Source of the DNA: Ramlibacter rhizophilus
GTDB taxonomy: Bacteria; Pseudomonadota; Gammaproteobacteria; Burkholderiales; Burkholderiaceae_C
DNA: 64,000 nucleotides
Reading direction: 5' to 3'
Assembly (NCBI RefSeq): GCF_004681965.1
Contig: NZ_SMLL01000004.1
Coordinates: 496,001 to 560,000, forward strand
Each line of letters starts with the position of its first letter. Position 1 is the first letter of the stretch. Positions 29,187 to 37,519 of the stretch are shown one piece after another. The position numbers and the translations under genes are program-made. The notes under the pieces are model-generated. The model was not told the DNA's origin, ran no database searches, and saw only the letters and a program-made list of their open reading frames with translations.

Positions 29187-30140
29187 TTACTTCTTGCCCA
29201 GCCCGATCAGGCTCGCGCCTTCGGTATAGAGCTTCACCTTGTCGGCCATGAAGCTGTCCATTTCCTCGACACCGACGTTCACCAGCTCGAAGCCGCTCTT
29301 GGCGGCCAGCGCCTTCATCTCCGGGTCCTCGTTCATGGCCCGCCACAGGTCCGACAGGCGCTTGCGCGCCTCTGGCGGCGTGGACTTGGGCACGCCGATG
29401 CCGCGGTAGGCGCCGTCAACCCAGTTGACGCCCAGCTCCTTGAAGGTGGGCACGTCCGGCAGCAGGGGGTGGCGCTGCTCCATGGCCACGGCCAGCGGGC
29501 GCACGCGCGACTTGTTGGCGATGGCGAAGGGAACGTAGGTCATGGCTCCGTTCACCTGGCCGCCGATCACCGAGGTGGCCATGTCGCCCGTTCCCTTGAA
29601 CGGCACATAGACGGTCTTGATCCCGAAGGCCTTGTTCAGCCGCTCGTGCGCCGCGTGGTTGGCCGAGAGCTGGCCGGAGCCGCCCAGGGAAATCTTGTCG
29701 GGGGTGGCCTTGGCGGCGGCGACGAAGTCCTGGAAAGTCTTGATGGGGCTTTCGCCGTGCACGACCAGGATGTCCGGGGTGAAGTGGAACCAGAACACCG
29801 GGGTGACGTCCTGCGTCTTGTACTGCACGTCGCCCTGGATCGGCTGGAACACGATGTGCGGCAGGTTGACCCCCACCACGTTCACGCCGTCGCCCGGCAG
29901 CTGGTTCATCTGCGACCACATCAGCGCGCCGCCGGCACCCGCCTTGTACTGGACCACGGTTTCGATGGCCGGGCACTTCTTCTTCATCACCGCCTGCTGG
30001 TGGCGCGCGGACAGGTCCGATTCGCCGCCCGGCGGGAAGGCCTGCCAGTACTGCACGTTCTTGTCCGGGCACGTGGCGGTTTGCGCCATGGTGAGCGGTG
30101 CTGCCAGCGCAAGGGCCAGCGTGCTGAGGACTCGTTTCAT
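29187..30140 (-). CDS. TctC-family (Bug-type) periplasmic substrate-binding protein
   Basis: The product (317 residues) has a Sec signal (about 1-19, ending PLTMAQ). It shows the tripartite tricarboxylate receptor pattern: YWQAFPPGGESDLSARHQQA where the substrate loop lies, GAGGALMWSQMNQ, YVPFKGTGDMATSVIGGQV and GVPKSTPPEARKRLSDLWRA. AGGAGA precedes the ATG. No TctA/TctB membrane genes are nearby, so it is one of the orphan receptors abundant in Burkholderiales. It lies just downstream of a tartrate dehydrogenase-like gene; a hydroxy-dicarboxylate ligand is possible. Confidence 0.9.
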   Translation of the reverse strand: MKRVLSTLALALAAPLTMAQTATCPDKNVQYWQAFPPGGESDLSARHQQAVMKKKCPAIETVVQYKAGAGGALMWSQMNQLPGDGVNVVGVNLPHIVFQPIQGDVQYKTQDVTPVFWFHFTPDILVVHGESPIKTFQDFVAAAKATPDKISLGGSGQLSANHAAHERLNKAFGIKTVYVPFKGTGDMATSVIGGQVNGAMTYVPFAIANKSRVRPLAVAMEQRHPLLPDVPTFKELGVNWVDGAYRGIGVPKSTPPEARKRLSDLWRAMNEDPEMKALAAKSGFELVNVGVEEMDSFMADKVKLYTEGASLIGLGKK

Positions 30141-30196
30141 CGGTGCGTCTCCTGTCGTTGGTGATAGTGGCTGGCGCTGCGCTTTGTCGCAGGAAA

Positions 30197-31267
30197 TCAG
30201 CGCTGGAGCAATTGGTGGCAAACCCCTGCCGTGACGTCGGCGGTGCGGGCCTTCCCACCGAGGTCGCCCGTGTGCAGCGCAGGATCGGCGGTCACGGCTT
30301 CCAGCGCCGCCATCAGGCGCGCCGCGGCGTCGGTCTCGCCAAGGTGTTCGAGCAGCATCACGCAGCTCCAGAAGGTGCCGATCGGGTTGGCCAGGCCCCG
30401 GCCCATGATGTCGAAGGCCGAGCCGTGGATCGGTTCGAACATGCTGGGGTAGCGCCGCTCGGGATCGATGTTCCCCGTGGGCGCGATGCCCAGGCTGCCC
30501 GAGAGGGCGGCCGCCAGGTCGCTCAGGATGTCGGCGTGCAGGTTGGTTGCCACCAGCGTGTCCAGCGAAGCCGGCCGGGTCACCATCCGGGCGGCGCAGG
30601 CGTCCACCAGTTCCTTTTCCCAGCGCACGTCGGGGAACTCGCGGCTCACGGCCAGGGCGATCTCGTCCCACATCACCATGGCGTGGCGCTGCGCGTTGGA
30701 CTTGGTCACCACGGTGAGCAGCTTGCGCGGGCGCGACTGCGCCAGCCGGAACCCGAAGCGCATGATGCGCTCCACCCCGGCACGCGTCATCACGCTCACG
30801 TCGGTGGCGACCTCGATCGGGTGGCCCTGGTGGGCGCGGCCGCCCACGCCCGCGTACTCGCCCTCGGAGTTCTCGCGCACGATGACCCAGTCCAGGTCGG
30901 CCGGCGCGCAGCGCTTGAGCGGCGCGTCGATGCCCGGCAGGATTCGCGTGGGGCGCACGTTCGCGTACTGGTCGAAGCCCTGGCAGATCTTCAGCCGCAG
31001 GCCCCAGAGCGTGACGTGGTCGGGAATGTGCGGGTCGCCCGCCGAGCCGAACAGGATGGCGTCCATCCCGCGCAGCGCGTCCAGGCCGTCGGCCGGCATC
31101 ATCACGCCGTGCTCGCGGTAGAAGTCCCCGCCCCAGCCGAAGCTGGTGAACTCGAAGCGGAAGCGCTCCTGGCTCGCGGCGAGCGCCTGCAGCACTTCCT
31201 GCCCCGCCGGCACGACTTCCTTGCCGATGCCGTCGCCGGGAATGCAGGCGATCTTGTAGGTCTTCAT
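30197..31267 (-). CDS. ttuC: Tartrate dehydrogenase/decarboxylase-like beta-hydroxyacid dehydrogenase
   Basis: The product (356 residues) belongs to the isocitrate/isopropylmalate dehydrogenase superfamily. KIACIPGDGIGKEVVPAG, DWVIVRENSEGEYAGVGGR, TKSNAQRHAMVMWDE and the NAD-binding segment MFEPIHGSAFDIMGRGLANP identify the tartrate/D-malate dehydrogenase branch. These enzymes oxidise (+)- or meso-tartrate to oxaloglycolate and D-malate to pyruvate, with metal and NAD. It is divergent from a LysR gene and upstream of a TctC-type receptor. The exact substrate preference cannot be read from the sequence. Confidence 0.88.
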   Translation of the reverse strand: MKTYKIACIPGDGIGKEVVPAGQEVLQALAASQERFRFEFTSFGWGGDFYREHGVMMPADGLDALRGMDAILFGSAGDPHIPDHVTLWGLRLKICQGFDQYANVRPTRILPGIDAPLKRCAPADLDWVIVRENSEGEYAGVGGRAHQGHPIEVATDVSVMTRAGVERIMRFGFRLAQSRPRKLLTVVTKSNAQRHAMVMWDEIALAVSREFPDVRWEKELVDACAARMVTRPASLDTLVATNLHADILSDLAAALSGSLGIAPTGNIDPERRYPSMFEPIHGSAFDIMGRGLANPIGTFWSCVMLLEHLGETDAAARLMAALEAVTADPALHTGDLGGKARTADVTAGVCHQLLQR

Positions 31268-31328
31268 CGTGGTGTGTCCTTCTGCGGTGCACTTTAGGGG
31301 CGCCGGCGAGGAAAAGACGCATCAGAAT

Positions 31329-31343
31329 TCAAGCCATTGTTGA
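31329..31343. promoter_or_regulatory. Candidate LysR operator
   Basis: TCAA-N7-TTGA is a dyad in the 94-bp spacer between the divergent tartrate dehydrogenase and LysR genes, 19 bp upstream of the LysR start. Its size fits a LysR recognition half-site pair. The evidence is positional only. Confidence 0.4.
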
Positions 31344-31361
31344 CTCCAGGCTCACGAATCC

Positions 31362-32264
31362 ATGCCGTCCTCCACCGCGTCCCAGGACATGCAGTTCTTC
31401 AGCGTGCTGGTGCGCTGCGGCAGCCTCTCGGCCGCCGGCCGCGACCTGCAGGTCAGCCCTTCGGCCGTGAGCAAGCGGCTCGCCGCCCTGGAGGCGCGGC
31501 TGGGCGTGTCCCTGGCGCACCGCACCACCCGGCGCCTGGTGCTGACGCCGGAGGGGGAGACCTACCTGGCGCAGTCGCGCCGAATCCTGGGCGAGATCGA
31601 TGCCCTGGAGCGCGAGTTGCAGGGCGGGCGCGCTGCGCTGGGTGGGCTGCTGCGGGTCAATGCCACGCTGGGCTTCGGGCGCATGCACGTGGCGCCGGCC
31701 ATCGCCGCCTTCGCGCGCCGGCACCCCCAGCTGGAGGTGCAGCTGCAGCTGTCGGTGAACCCTCCCGCCCTGTCCGAGGACGCCTTCGACGTCTGCGTGC
31801 GCTTCGGCGAACCGCCGGACGCCCGCGTGGTGGCACGCATGCTGGCGCCCAACCGGCGCCTGCTGTGCGCCTCACCGGCCTACCTGCAGCGCCAGGGGGA
31901 GCCGCGCAGCCCGCGCGAGCTGGCGGCCCACAGCCTGATCGCCATCCGCCAGGGCGACCAGGCCTATGGTCTGCTGCGCCTGCGCGCGGGCAAGCGGGTG
32001 GAGGCCGTCAAGGTCCACGGCAGCCTGAGCACCAATGACGGCGAGGTCGCCGTCCAGTGGGCGCTGGCGGGGCTGGGCATCGTGCTGCGCGCCGAATGGG
32101 ACGTGGGGCGCTACCTGCGAAGCGGCCGGCTGGTGCAGGTGCTGCCGAACTGGCAGGCGCCGGCCGCCGACATCCATGCGGTCTACCCCGTGCGCCACCA
32201 GTCCACGACGCGCGTGCGCGCCTTCGTGGACCACCTGGCGGAGCATTTCACTCGCGGGGACTGA
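31362..32264 (+). CDS. LysR-family regulator, probable tartrate/dicarboxylate regulator
   Basis: The product (300 residues) has an N-terminal HTH (CGSLSAAGRDLQVSPSAVSK, about 19-38, then RLGVSLAHRTTRRLVLTPEG) and a C-terminal effector domain of the CrgA/DsdC-like type (VNATLGFGRMHVAPAI; EVAVQWALAGLGIVLRAEWD). It is divergent from the ttuC-like gene, so it probably regulates it. Length is normal for the family. Confidence 0.9.
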   Translation: MPSSTASQDMQFFSVLVRCGSLSAAGRDLQVSPSAVSKRLAALEARLGVSLAHRTTRRLVLTPEGETYLAQSRRILGEIDALERELQGGRAALGGLLRVNATLGFGRMHVAPAIAAFARRHPQLEVQLQLSVNPPALSEDAFDVCVRFGEPPDARVVARMLAPNRRLLCASPAYLQRQGEPRSPRELAAHSLIAIRQGDQAYGLLRLRAGKRVEAVKVHGSLSTNDGEVAVQWALAGLGIVLRAEWDVGRYLRSGRLVQVLPNWQAPAADIHAVYPVRHQSTTRVRAFVDHLAEHFTRGD

Positions 32265-32315
32265 GCCTGCCCGCGCAGCGCGCGATGGCCTGCAGGGGGT
32301 GGGCCGGGCGCGCGC

Positions 32316-33632
32316 TCAGGCGCTGGTGCGGGCCTGGCCCGTCCGGGCCGGCGTCGCTTGCGCGGTGGCCTGGGGTCCCAGGGTCCGGGCGGCCTTCGCC
32401 AGCGCCGCCAGATCCTCGGGGGCGTCGAGCCTGCGTGCGGCGCGCTCCAGTGCGCGGCGCGAATGCGTCTGCGCCAGCGTGCGCATCTGCGGGTGTCCGC
32501 TTGCGCCCAGCGCCACGAAGGCCTTCTGCAGGCGCACGCCCATCTCCACCACGGAAGCGCCGTCGCGCTCCATGGCCGAGAAAGCGTCGTCGAACATGTC
32601 TTCCAGGGACAGGGGGAGCACGGACACGCGGTCATGCAGCACCGGCTGCACCTCGTCCGCCTGCAGCGGGCGCCCCCAGGCCACGAAGAGGCGCACGAAG
32701 GCGCCGATGACCTGGATGGCGGTGCCCGGGTCGTTGACGGCCGGGGAGAGCGCGCGGCTGGCGATCTCCGACAGCACGATCAGTCCGAAGCGGGGGTCCT
32801 GGTCGAACTTGCGGTCGTTGCCGATGGTGAAGCAGCGCGCCACCTGCTCCTGCTGCGCCGGCGGGAGCGGCCCGCCTGCCGCCCCCCTGACCACGCGCGC
32901 CACCGGCCGCCCCGGCGCCGCGAAGGTGCCCGGCAGGCCGGTGACCTCGATGCGGGCGTCCAGCGCCTCGGCGCACGCCTGCAGCTTGCCGACGTCCACG
33001 TACTGCACGTAGCCGATCGCGTCGCAGTACACCGGCGCACCGTCGTGGCTGGCCGCGTCGCCGGGCCGTGCGCGCAGGTTCGGGGTGCAGCGCCGCGCCT
33101 GGAGCGCCTGCAGCGTCGCCTTCTCGACCGTGCCGACCACCATGCCCAGCCGGCCGAGCCGCGCGATGCGGTCCACCCAGCGCACGAAGGTCACCCGCAC
33201 GAACGCAAGCACCAGGACGGTCAGCACGAACAGGGTGAAGCGCCCGACGCGACCGTAGTACCCGTTGCTCACGAAGATGAAGGCCACCACGTTGAAGATG
33301 AAGGCGCCGGTGAATGCCGACAGCGCGTTCTGCGACACGTCGTCGGCCACCACCAGCGGGAAGGCGCGGGGCGTGGCGGAGCCGGCGGCCGATGCATACG
33401 CGGCCACCATCGAGCCGACCGCGAGCGTCGCCATCACCAGCATGCTGGCCGCGACCAGCTTGAGCAGCTCCTCGATGGTGTCGGCGGACACCTGCGGGAG
33501 CTTGCGGCCCAGGTCGATCCCGTCGGCGCCCTGCGCCGCCAGAGCGCCGCCCACGGAGAGCAGGCAGGCCAGCAGGGGCTTGACCCACAGCTTCTCGCGC
33601 AGGCGATACAAAAGAAAGTTCAGGGTGTCCAT
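32316..33632 (-). CDS. DUF2254-family membrane protein
   Basis: The product (438 residues) has four predicted membrane spans in the first half (about 18-34, 57-80, 104-122 and 130-148) followed by a long soluble domain. VVADDVSQNALSAFTGAFIF, DRKFDQDPRFGLIVLSEIAS and RALSPAVNDPGTAIQVIGAF are diagnostic of DUF2254 proteins. The function of the family is not established. Its start overlaps the EEP-family gene upstream by 13 nt, so the pair is translated together. A weakly conserved Ala/Arg tail follows residue 420. Confidence 0.88.
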   Translation of the reverse strand: MDTLNFLLYRLREKLWVKPLLACLLSVGGALAAQGADGIDLGRKLPQVSADTIEELLKLVAASMLVMATLAVGSMVAAYASAAGSATPRAFPLVVADDVSQNALSAFTGAFIFNVVAFIFVSNGYYGRVGRFTLFVLTVLVLAFVRVTFVRWVDRIARLGRLGMVVGTVEKATLQALQARRCTPNLRARPGDAASHDGAPVYCDAIGYVQYVDVGKLQACAEALDARIEVTGLPGTFAAPGRPVARVVRGAAGGPLPPAQQEQVARCFTIGNDRKFDQDPRFGLIVLSEIASRALSPAVNDPGTAIQVIGAFVRLFVAWGRPLQADEVQPVLHDRVSVLPLSLEDMFDDAFSAMERDGASVVEMGVRLQKAFVALGASGHPQMRTLAQTHSRRALERAARRLDAPEDLAALAKAARTLGPQATAQATPARTGQARTSA

Positions 33633-34732
33633 CGCGGCGTCGGTGCGCCGGCTTCCTGCTGCCGCGGCGTGGCTTCCTCGCGCAGGCCCTGCGCCACCGT
33701 CTCGCGCGCTTCCTGCAGGTCTTCCGCGTCGGCCTGCGGGGCGCTCTGGACGTGGCGTGCCGAGGGCTCCAGGCTGAACACCGCGTGCATGGGGAAGTGG
33801 TCCGAGCCCACGTAGCCCAGGCGGCCCATCGAGACCAGGCGGAACTCCGGCGAGTGGAAGATGTGGTCCAGCGGGAAGCGCAAACCGGGCAGGCGCGCGT
33901 GGAAGGTCGCGAACATGCCGCGTCCCTTGCGCGGGTCGAGCAGGCCGCTCACCTTCTGGAACTGCCGGGTCGTGCGGGACCAGGCCACGTCGTTCAGGTC
34001 GCCGCAGAGGATCACCGGCAGCGTCTCATCGCGGATCTTGCGCGCGACCATGAGCAGTTCGGCGTCGCGCGGAACCGAGCTCTCGGCCTCGCTGGGCGCC
34101 GGCGGACGCGGGTGCACGCAGTGCAGGCGCACGCGCTGGCCGTTGCGCAGGCCCACCAGCATGTGGAAGGAGGGCACGTCGTCCTGCACGAGGAACTCGA
34201 TCCGCGGCTCGTGCAGGGGCAGGCGCGAGTACAGCAGCATGCCGTAGGTGTTGGCGATCGGGCAGGCGATCGTGTGGGGATGGGTCGCCGTCAGCGCGTC
34301 CAGCTGCTCACGCCACCAGTCGTCGGTCTCGACGCAGAGCACGATGTCGGCATCCGCCTGCCGCAGCTGGGCCAGCAGGCGATCGGCCTGGCGGTTGCTT
34401 TCCAGCACGTTGCTCACGGTCAGGCTCAGGCGCCGGTCCGGGTCGGCGCCGTCGCTGGTCTGCGCCTCCACCGGCGCGAGCCGCGAGTAGCGCCACACGG
34501 CGGCGAACTGGGCCACGGTACAGAGGGCGAGCAGGGACACCAGGATCAGGCGGGGCAGGGTGTCCAGGGGAGACAGGCTGATCAGCCACGCCAGCGCGAG
34601 CACGCCCAGCAGGCCCAGCTGCAGGCGGGGAAACTCCCACACGCGGATCCACCACACCTTGCTGCGCAGCAGCGGCAGCACGCTCAGCACGATGACCAAG
34701 GCGCCCAGGGTGACGGCGGCTGCGTTCCACAT
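33620..34732 (-). CDS. Membrane-anchored endonuclease/exonuclease/phosphatase-family protein
   Basis: The product (370 residues) has three hydrophobic N-terminal segments (about 5-21, 36-53 and 60-82) and then an EEP domain. Motifs include VSNVLESNRQAD, VLCVETDDWW, ILCGDLNDVAWS (metal-binding Asp/Asn) and GSDHFPMHAVF (catalytic SDH). Such proteins include phosphatases, nucleases and sphingomyelinase-like hydrolases; the membrane anchor argues against a DNA substrate. It is upstream of and overlapping the DUF2254 gene, with which it is often paired in proteobacteria. Confidence 0.85.
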   Translation of the reverse strand: MWNAAAVTLGALVIVLSVLPLLRSKVWWIRVWEFPRLQLGLLGVLALAWLISLSPLDTLPRLILVSLLALCTVAQFAAVWRYSRLAPVEAQTSDGADPDRRLSLTVSNVLESNRQADRLLAQLRQADADIVLCVETDDWWREQLDALTATHPHTIACPIANTYGMLLYSRLPLHEPRIEFLVQDDVPSFHMLVGLRNGQRVRLHCVHPRPPAPSEAESSVPRDAELLMVARKIRDETLPVILCGDLNDVAWSRTTRQFQKVSGLLDPRKGRGMFATFHARLPGLRFPLDHIFHSPEFRLVSMGRLGYVGSDHFPMHAVFSLEPSARHVQSAPQADAEDLQEARETVAQGLREEATPRQQEAGAPTPRWTP

Positions 34733-34995
34733 CGTTCACGCTCCTCCAGGCTCTGCGCCGGGCCAGGACTCGCGGCTCCCCATCGGCTGGCGGCGCCGAG
34801 CGCGCGTGTCCTGGCATGGCGGGGGTCCCCTGCCGCGCAGCGCGCGACAAGGATCGGAGTCGAACCATAGAGGTGCCGAATGCCTGCCGCGGTAGGACGG
34901 CGCGCCTTCGCAGCGGACGCGGCAGCGCGGGAGCTTGGCGCCTTTCAGCGCCGCCGCCGGGACTCCGTCCGACAGCGTCTCCGCCCGACAGCGCC
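34733..34995. other. Intergenic spacer between tarD and the EEP gene
   Basis: This 263-bp gap lies downstream of tarD and upstream of the EEP-family gene, all on the minus strand. It should contain the promoter for the EEP/DUF2254 pair. I see no convincing gene. Its right end carries most of a 16-bp triplicated repeat described separately. Confidence 0.6.
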
Positions 34996-35014
34996 TCAGT
35001 CCGACAGCGCCTTC
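34967..35014. repeat. Three 16-bp tandem units over the tarD stop codon
   Basis: Units start at 34967, 34983 and 34999 and share the core CCGACAGCG. The unit at 34999 encodes the last codons of tarD (ALSD), and the stop is at 34996-34998. The two further units lie downstream of the stop. It parallels the 25-bp triplication over the iorB stop. Confidence 0.85.
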
Positions 35015-36159
35015 ATCTGCCGGTACAGGTCGGCCTTGCCCTCGAAACCGATGCCGGGGAGGTCCGGCAGGACCACGTGGCTGTCCTGCACCTGCACGCC
35101 GTCGGGAAAGCCGCCGAAGGGCTGGAACAGGTCCGGGTAGGACTCGTTGCCGCCCAGGCCGAGCCCGGCCGCGATGGCCAGGGACATCTGGTGGCCTCCG
35201 TGCGGAATGCAGCGGCTGGCCGACCATCCGTGGGCCTGGAGCATGTCCAGGGTGCGCAGGTATTCGACCAGCCCGTAGCTGAGCGCGCAGTCGAACTGCA
35301 GCCAGTCGCGGTCCGGGCGCATGCCGCCGTAGCGGATCAGGTTGCGGGCGTCCTGCATGGAAAACAGGTTCTCGCCGGTGGCCATCGGGTTGCGGTAGTA
35401 GCTGCGCAGGGTGGCCTGCAACTCGAAGTCGAGCGGGTCGCCGGCTTCCTCGTACCAGAAGAGGTCGTAGGGCGACAGCGCCTTGGCATAGGCGATGGCG
35501 GCATCCAGGTCGAAGCGGCCATTGGCGTCCACGCACAGGCGCTGGCCGTCCTGCAGCACCTCCAGCACCGCGTCGATGCGGCGCAGGTCCTCATCCAGCG
35601 AGGCGCCGCCGATCTTCATCTTGACCACCGAGTAGCCGCGGTCGATGTAGCTGCGCATCTCGTCCTGCAGCTTGGCCAGGTCCTTGCCCGGGTAGTAGTA
35701 GCCACCGGCCGCATAGACGAAGACGCGCCGGTTCGGCTGGCCCGTGCCATAGCGCTCGGCCAGCAGCTGGAACAGGGGCTTGCCTTCGATCTTGGCAACC
35801 GCATCCCAGACGGCCATGTCGATGGTGCCGATGGCGACCGAGCGCTCGCCGTGCCCCCCGGGCTTCTCGTTGGTGAACATGGCCGCCCACACCTTGTGGG
35901 GATCGAGGATGCCGCGCTCGTCGAGCAGCGTGTCGGCGCCCGCTTCCAGCACGCGTGGAATGAAGCGTTCGCGCATCAGCTTGCCCTGGCCGTAGCGTCC
36001 GTTCGAATTGAAGCCGTAGCCCACGACCGGCCGGCCGTCGCGGATCACGTCGGTGACGACGGCCACGAGGCTGAGCGTCATCTTGCTGAAGTCGATGTAG
36101 GCGTTGCGGATCGGGCTCGCGATGGGCAGGGTCTGTTCGCGGATTTCGAGAATCTTCAT
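34996..36159 (-). CDS. tarD: D(-)-tartrate dehydratase
   Basis: The product (387 residues) is an enolase-superfamily enzyme that closely follows the characterised Bradyrhizobium D-tartrate dehydratase along its full length (VVGYGFNSNGRYGQGKL, VYAAGGYYYPGKDL, YSVVKMKIGGA, WLQFDCALSYGLVEY, CIPHGGHQMSLAIAAGLGLG). Expected catalytic positions are present: K182 in KMK, metal ligands D211, E237 and E263, and H320. It dehydrates D-tartrate to oxaloacetate in the cytoplasm. It stands alone, about 4 kb from the tartrate dehydrogenase cluster. The 3' end lies in a tandem repeat. Confidence 0.93.
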   Translation of the reverse strand: MKILEIREQTLPIASPIRNAYIDFSKMTLSLVAVVTDVIRDGRPVVGYGFNSNGRYGQGKLMRERFIPRVLEAGADTLLDERGILDPHKVWAAMFTNEKPGGHGERSVAIGTIDMAVWDAVAKIEGKPLFQLLAERYGTGQPNRRVFVYAAGGYYYPGKDLAKLQDEMRSYIDRGYSVVKMKIGGASLDEDLRRIDAVLEVLQDGQRLCVDANGRFDLDAAIAYAKALSPYDLFWYEEAGDPLDFELQATLRSYYRNPMATGENLFSMQDARNLIRYGGMRPDRDWLQFDCALSYGLVEYLRTLDMLQAHGWSASRCIPHGGHQMSLAIAAGLGLGGNESYPDLFQPFGGFPDGVQVQDSHVVLPDLPGIGFEGKADLYRQMKALSD

Positions 36160-36445
36160 GGCGCGGGTGGCGTGGGAGCTCAGGAGGCCCGCATGTTACG
36201 GCGCGGCCCGCCGCAAGGCTCGCCTCCGGCGGCCGGTTCGCAAGACGGAGGGCATGGTTGTGCCTGCGACTGCTTCGCGCACCGTGACTCGGCTGTTTGG
36301 CGGCTTCAGCGTCCGGCCGGCGGTGCCCCGCCGCGCTGGCGTAGCGTCGGGCCACGATACGTCTTGCCACCGCTGTGGCGACTCATGGAGCCCTGCCCGC
36401 GTCCGATCTGCTTACAGTGAACGCCAGCTGAAGGAGAAAGCCGGC
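36160..36445. other. Intergenic spacer between divergent genes
   Basis: This 286-bp gap separates tarD (minus) from the flavodoxin-like gene (plus). It should contain both promoters. It is GC-rich and shows no gene or strong hairpin. Only the RBS AAGGAGA at 36431-36437 is clear. Confidence 0.6.
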
Positions 36446-37519
36446 ATGAATGTGGACGTGCGAAAAGGCCAGGCGCCGCAGGCGCATTCACGCGAGGAGT
36501 TCCGCGAGCGCTTTCGTGCGCGTTTCTTCGACCCGGCGTTCCGCAGTGAGGATGAGGCCATCGCCCGGCTGGAGGAGATTGCCTGGCAGGGCTACTGCGG
36601 AGCCCGCAAGTCGCCGGTGACCAAGCCAGCGGGCGCGGGCTTCGCCGATCCGGCGCACGAGCTGTCGGTGCAGTGGATGGACACCAGCCGCAGGCTCGCC
36701 GCGGCGCAGGCCCGGTGGGCCCAGGCGGGAACGCCCTCGCGCGTGCTGGTGATCAACGCCTCGCCCCGCAACGACGGCACCTGCCCGGGCGAGATGTCCA
36801 AGAGCTTCCGGCTGGCGCAGATCGCCCGCGAGACGCTCGCGGGCGCGGGGCTGGAAACCGACTTCCTGGACCTGAGCCGGCTGGCTTCGGACTACGACCG
36901 CCACATCCATCCCTGCAAGGGCTGCGTGTCCACCGCCATGCCCTTGTGCCACTGGCCCTGCAGCTGCTACCCGAACCACGAACTGAGCCAGGTGAACGAC
37001 TGGATGGGCGAGATCTACGAGCAGTGGGTCGGCGCGCACGGGGTGCTGCTGGTGGCACCCACGCACTGGTACACCGTCTCCAGCCCGCTCAAGCTGATGA
37101 TGGACCGGCTGGTCTGCGCCGACGGCGGCAACCCCGACCCGACGACGACGCACGGCAAGACGCCCAAGGAAGCCAAGGCGCTGGAACTGGCAGGCTGGGA
37201 CTACCCCAAGCACCTGGCCGGGCGAGCCTATGGCGTGGTGGTGCACGGCGACGTGGCCGGCATCGAAAACACGCGCCGGGTCCTGAGTGACTGGCTGGAC
37301 TGGATGGGCCTGATCGACGCCGGGCCCGCCGCGCGGCTGGACCGCTACATCGGCTATTACGAACCTTATGCCACCAGCCACGCCACGCTGGACGAGGACA
37401 CCGCCGTGCAGGAGGAAGTCCGCAACGCCGCCCGTGCCCTGGCGCAGGCGGTGTCCGAGTTGCGTGAAGGCCGCCTCAGCGCTCCCGGCAAGGACCTGAA
37501 GCGGCCGCGGCCGAAGTGA
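36446..37519 (+). CDS. Flavodoxin-fold NAD(P)H-dependent reductase-like protein with Cys-rich loop
   Basis: The product is 357 residues from the ATG at 36446, with AAGGAGA about 9 bases upstream. Residues about 1-95 form an unusual helical extension. The flavodoxin-like fold follows with VLVINASPRNDGTCPGEMSK (FMN phosphate loop, about 102-121) and LLVAPTHWYTVSSPLKLMMD (about 199-218), as in NADPH-dependent FMN reductases. Between them lies HPCKGCVSTAMPLCHWPCSC, with five cysteines (about 159-178), which could bind an Fe-S cluster or metal as in iron-sulfur flavoproteins. The activity is unknown; an oxidoreductase role is likely. Confidence 0.75.
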   Translation: MNVDVRKGQAPQAHSREEFRERFRARFFDPAFRSEDEAIARLEEIAWQGYCGARKSPVTKPAGAGFADPAHELSVQWMDTSRRLAAAQARWAQAGTPSRVLVINASPRNDGTCPGEMSKSFRLAQIARETLAGAGLETDFLDLSRLASDYDRHIHPCKGCVSTAMPLCHWPCSCYPNHELSQVNDWMGEIYEQWVGAHGVLLVAPTHWYTVSSPLKLMMDRLVCADGGNPDPTTTHGKTPKEAKALELAGWDYPKHLAGRAYGVVVHGDVAGIENTRRVLSDWLDWMGLIDAGPAARLDRYIGYYEPYATSHATLDEDTAVQEEVRNAARALAQAVSELREGRLSAPGKDLKRPRPK

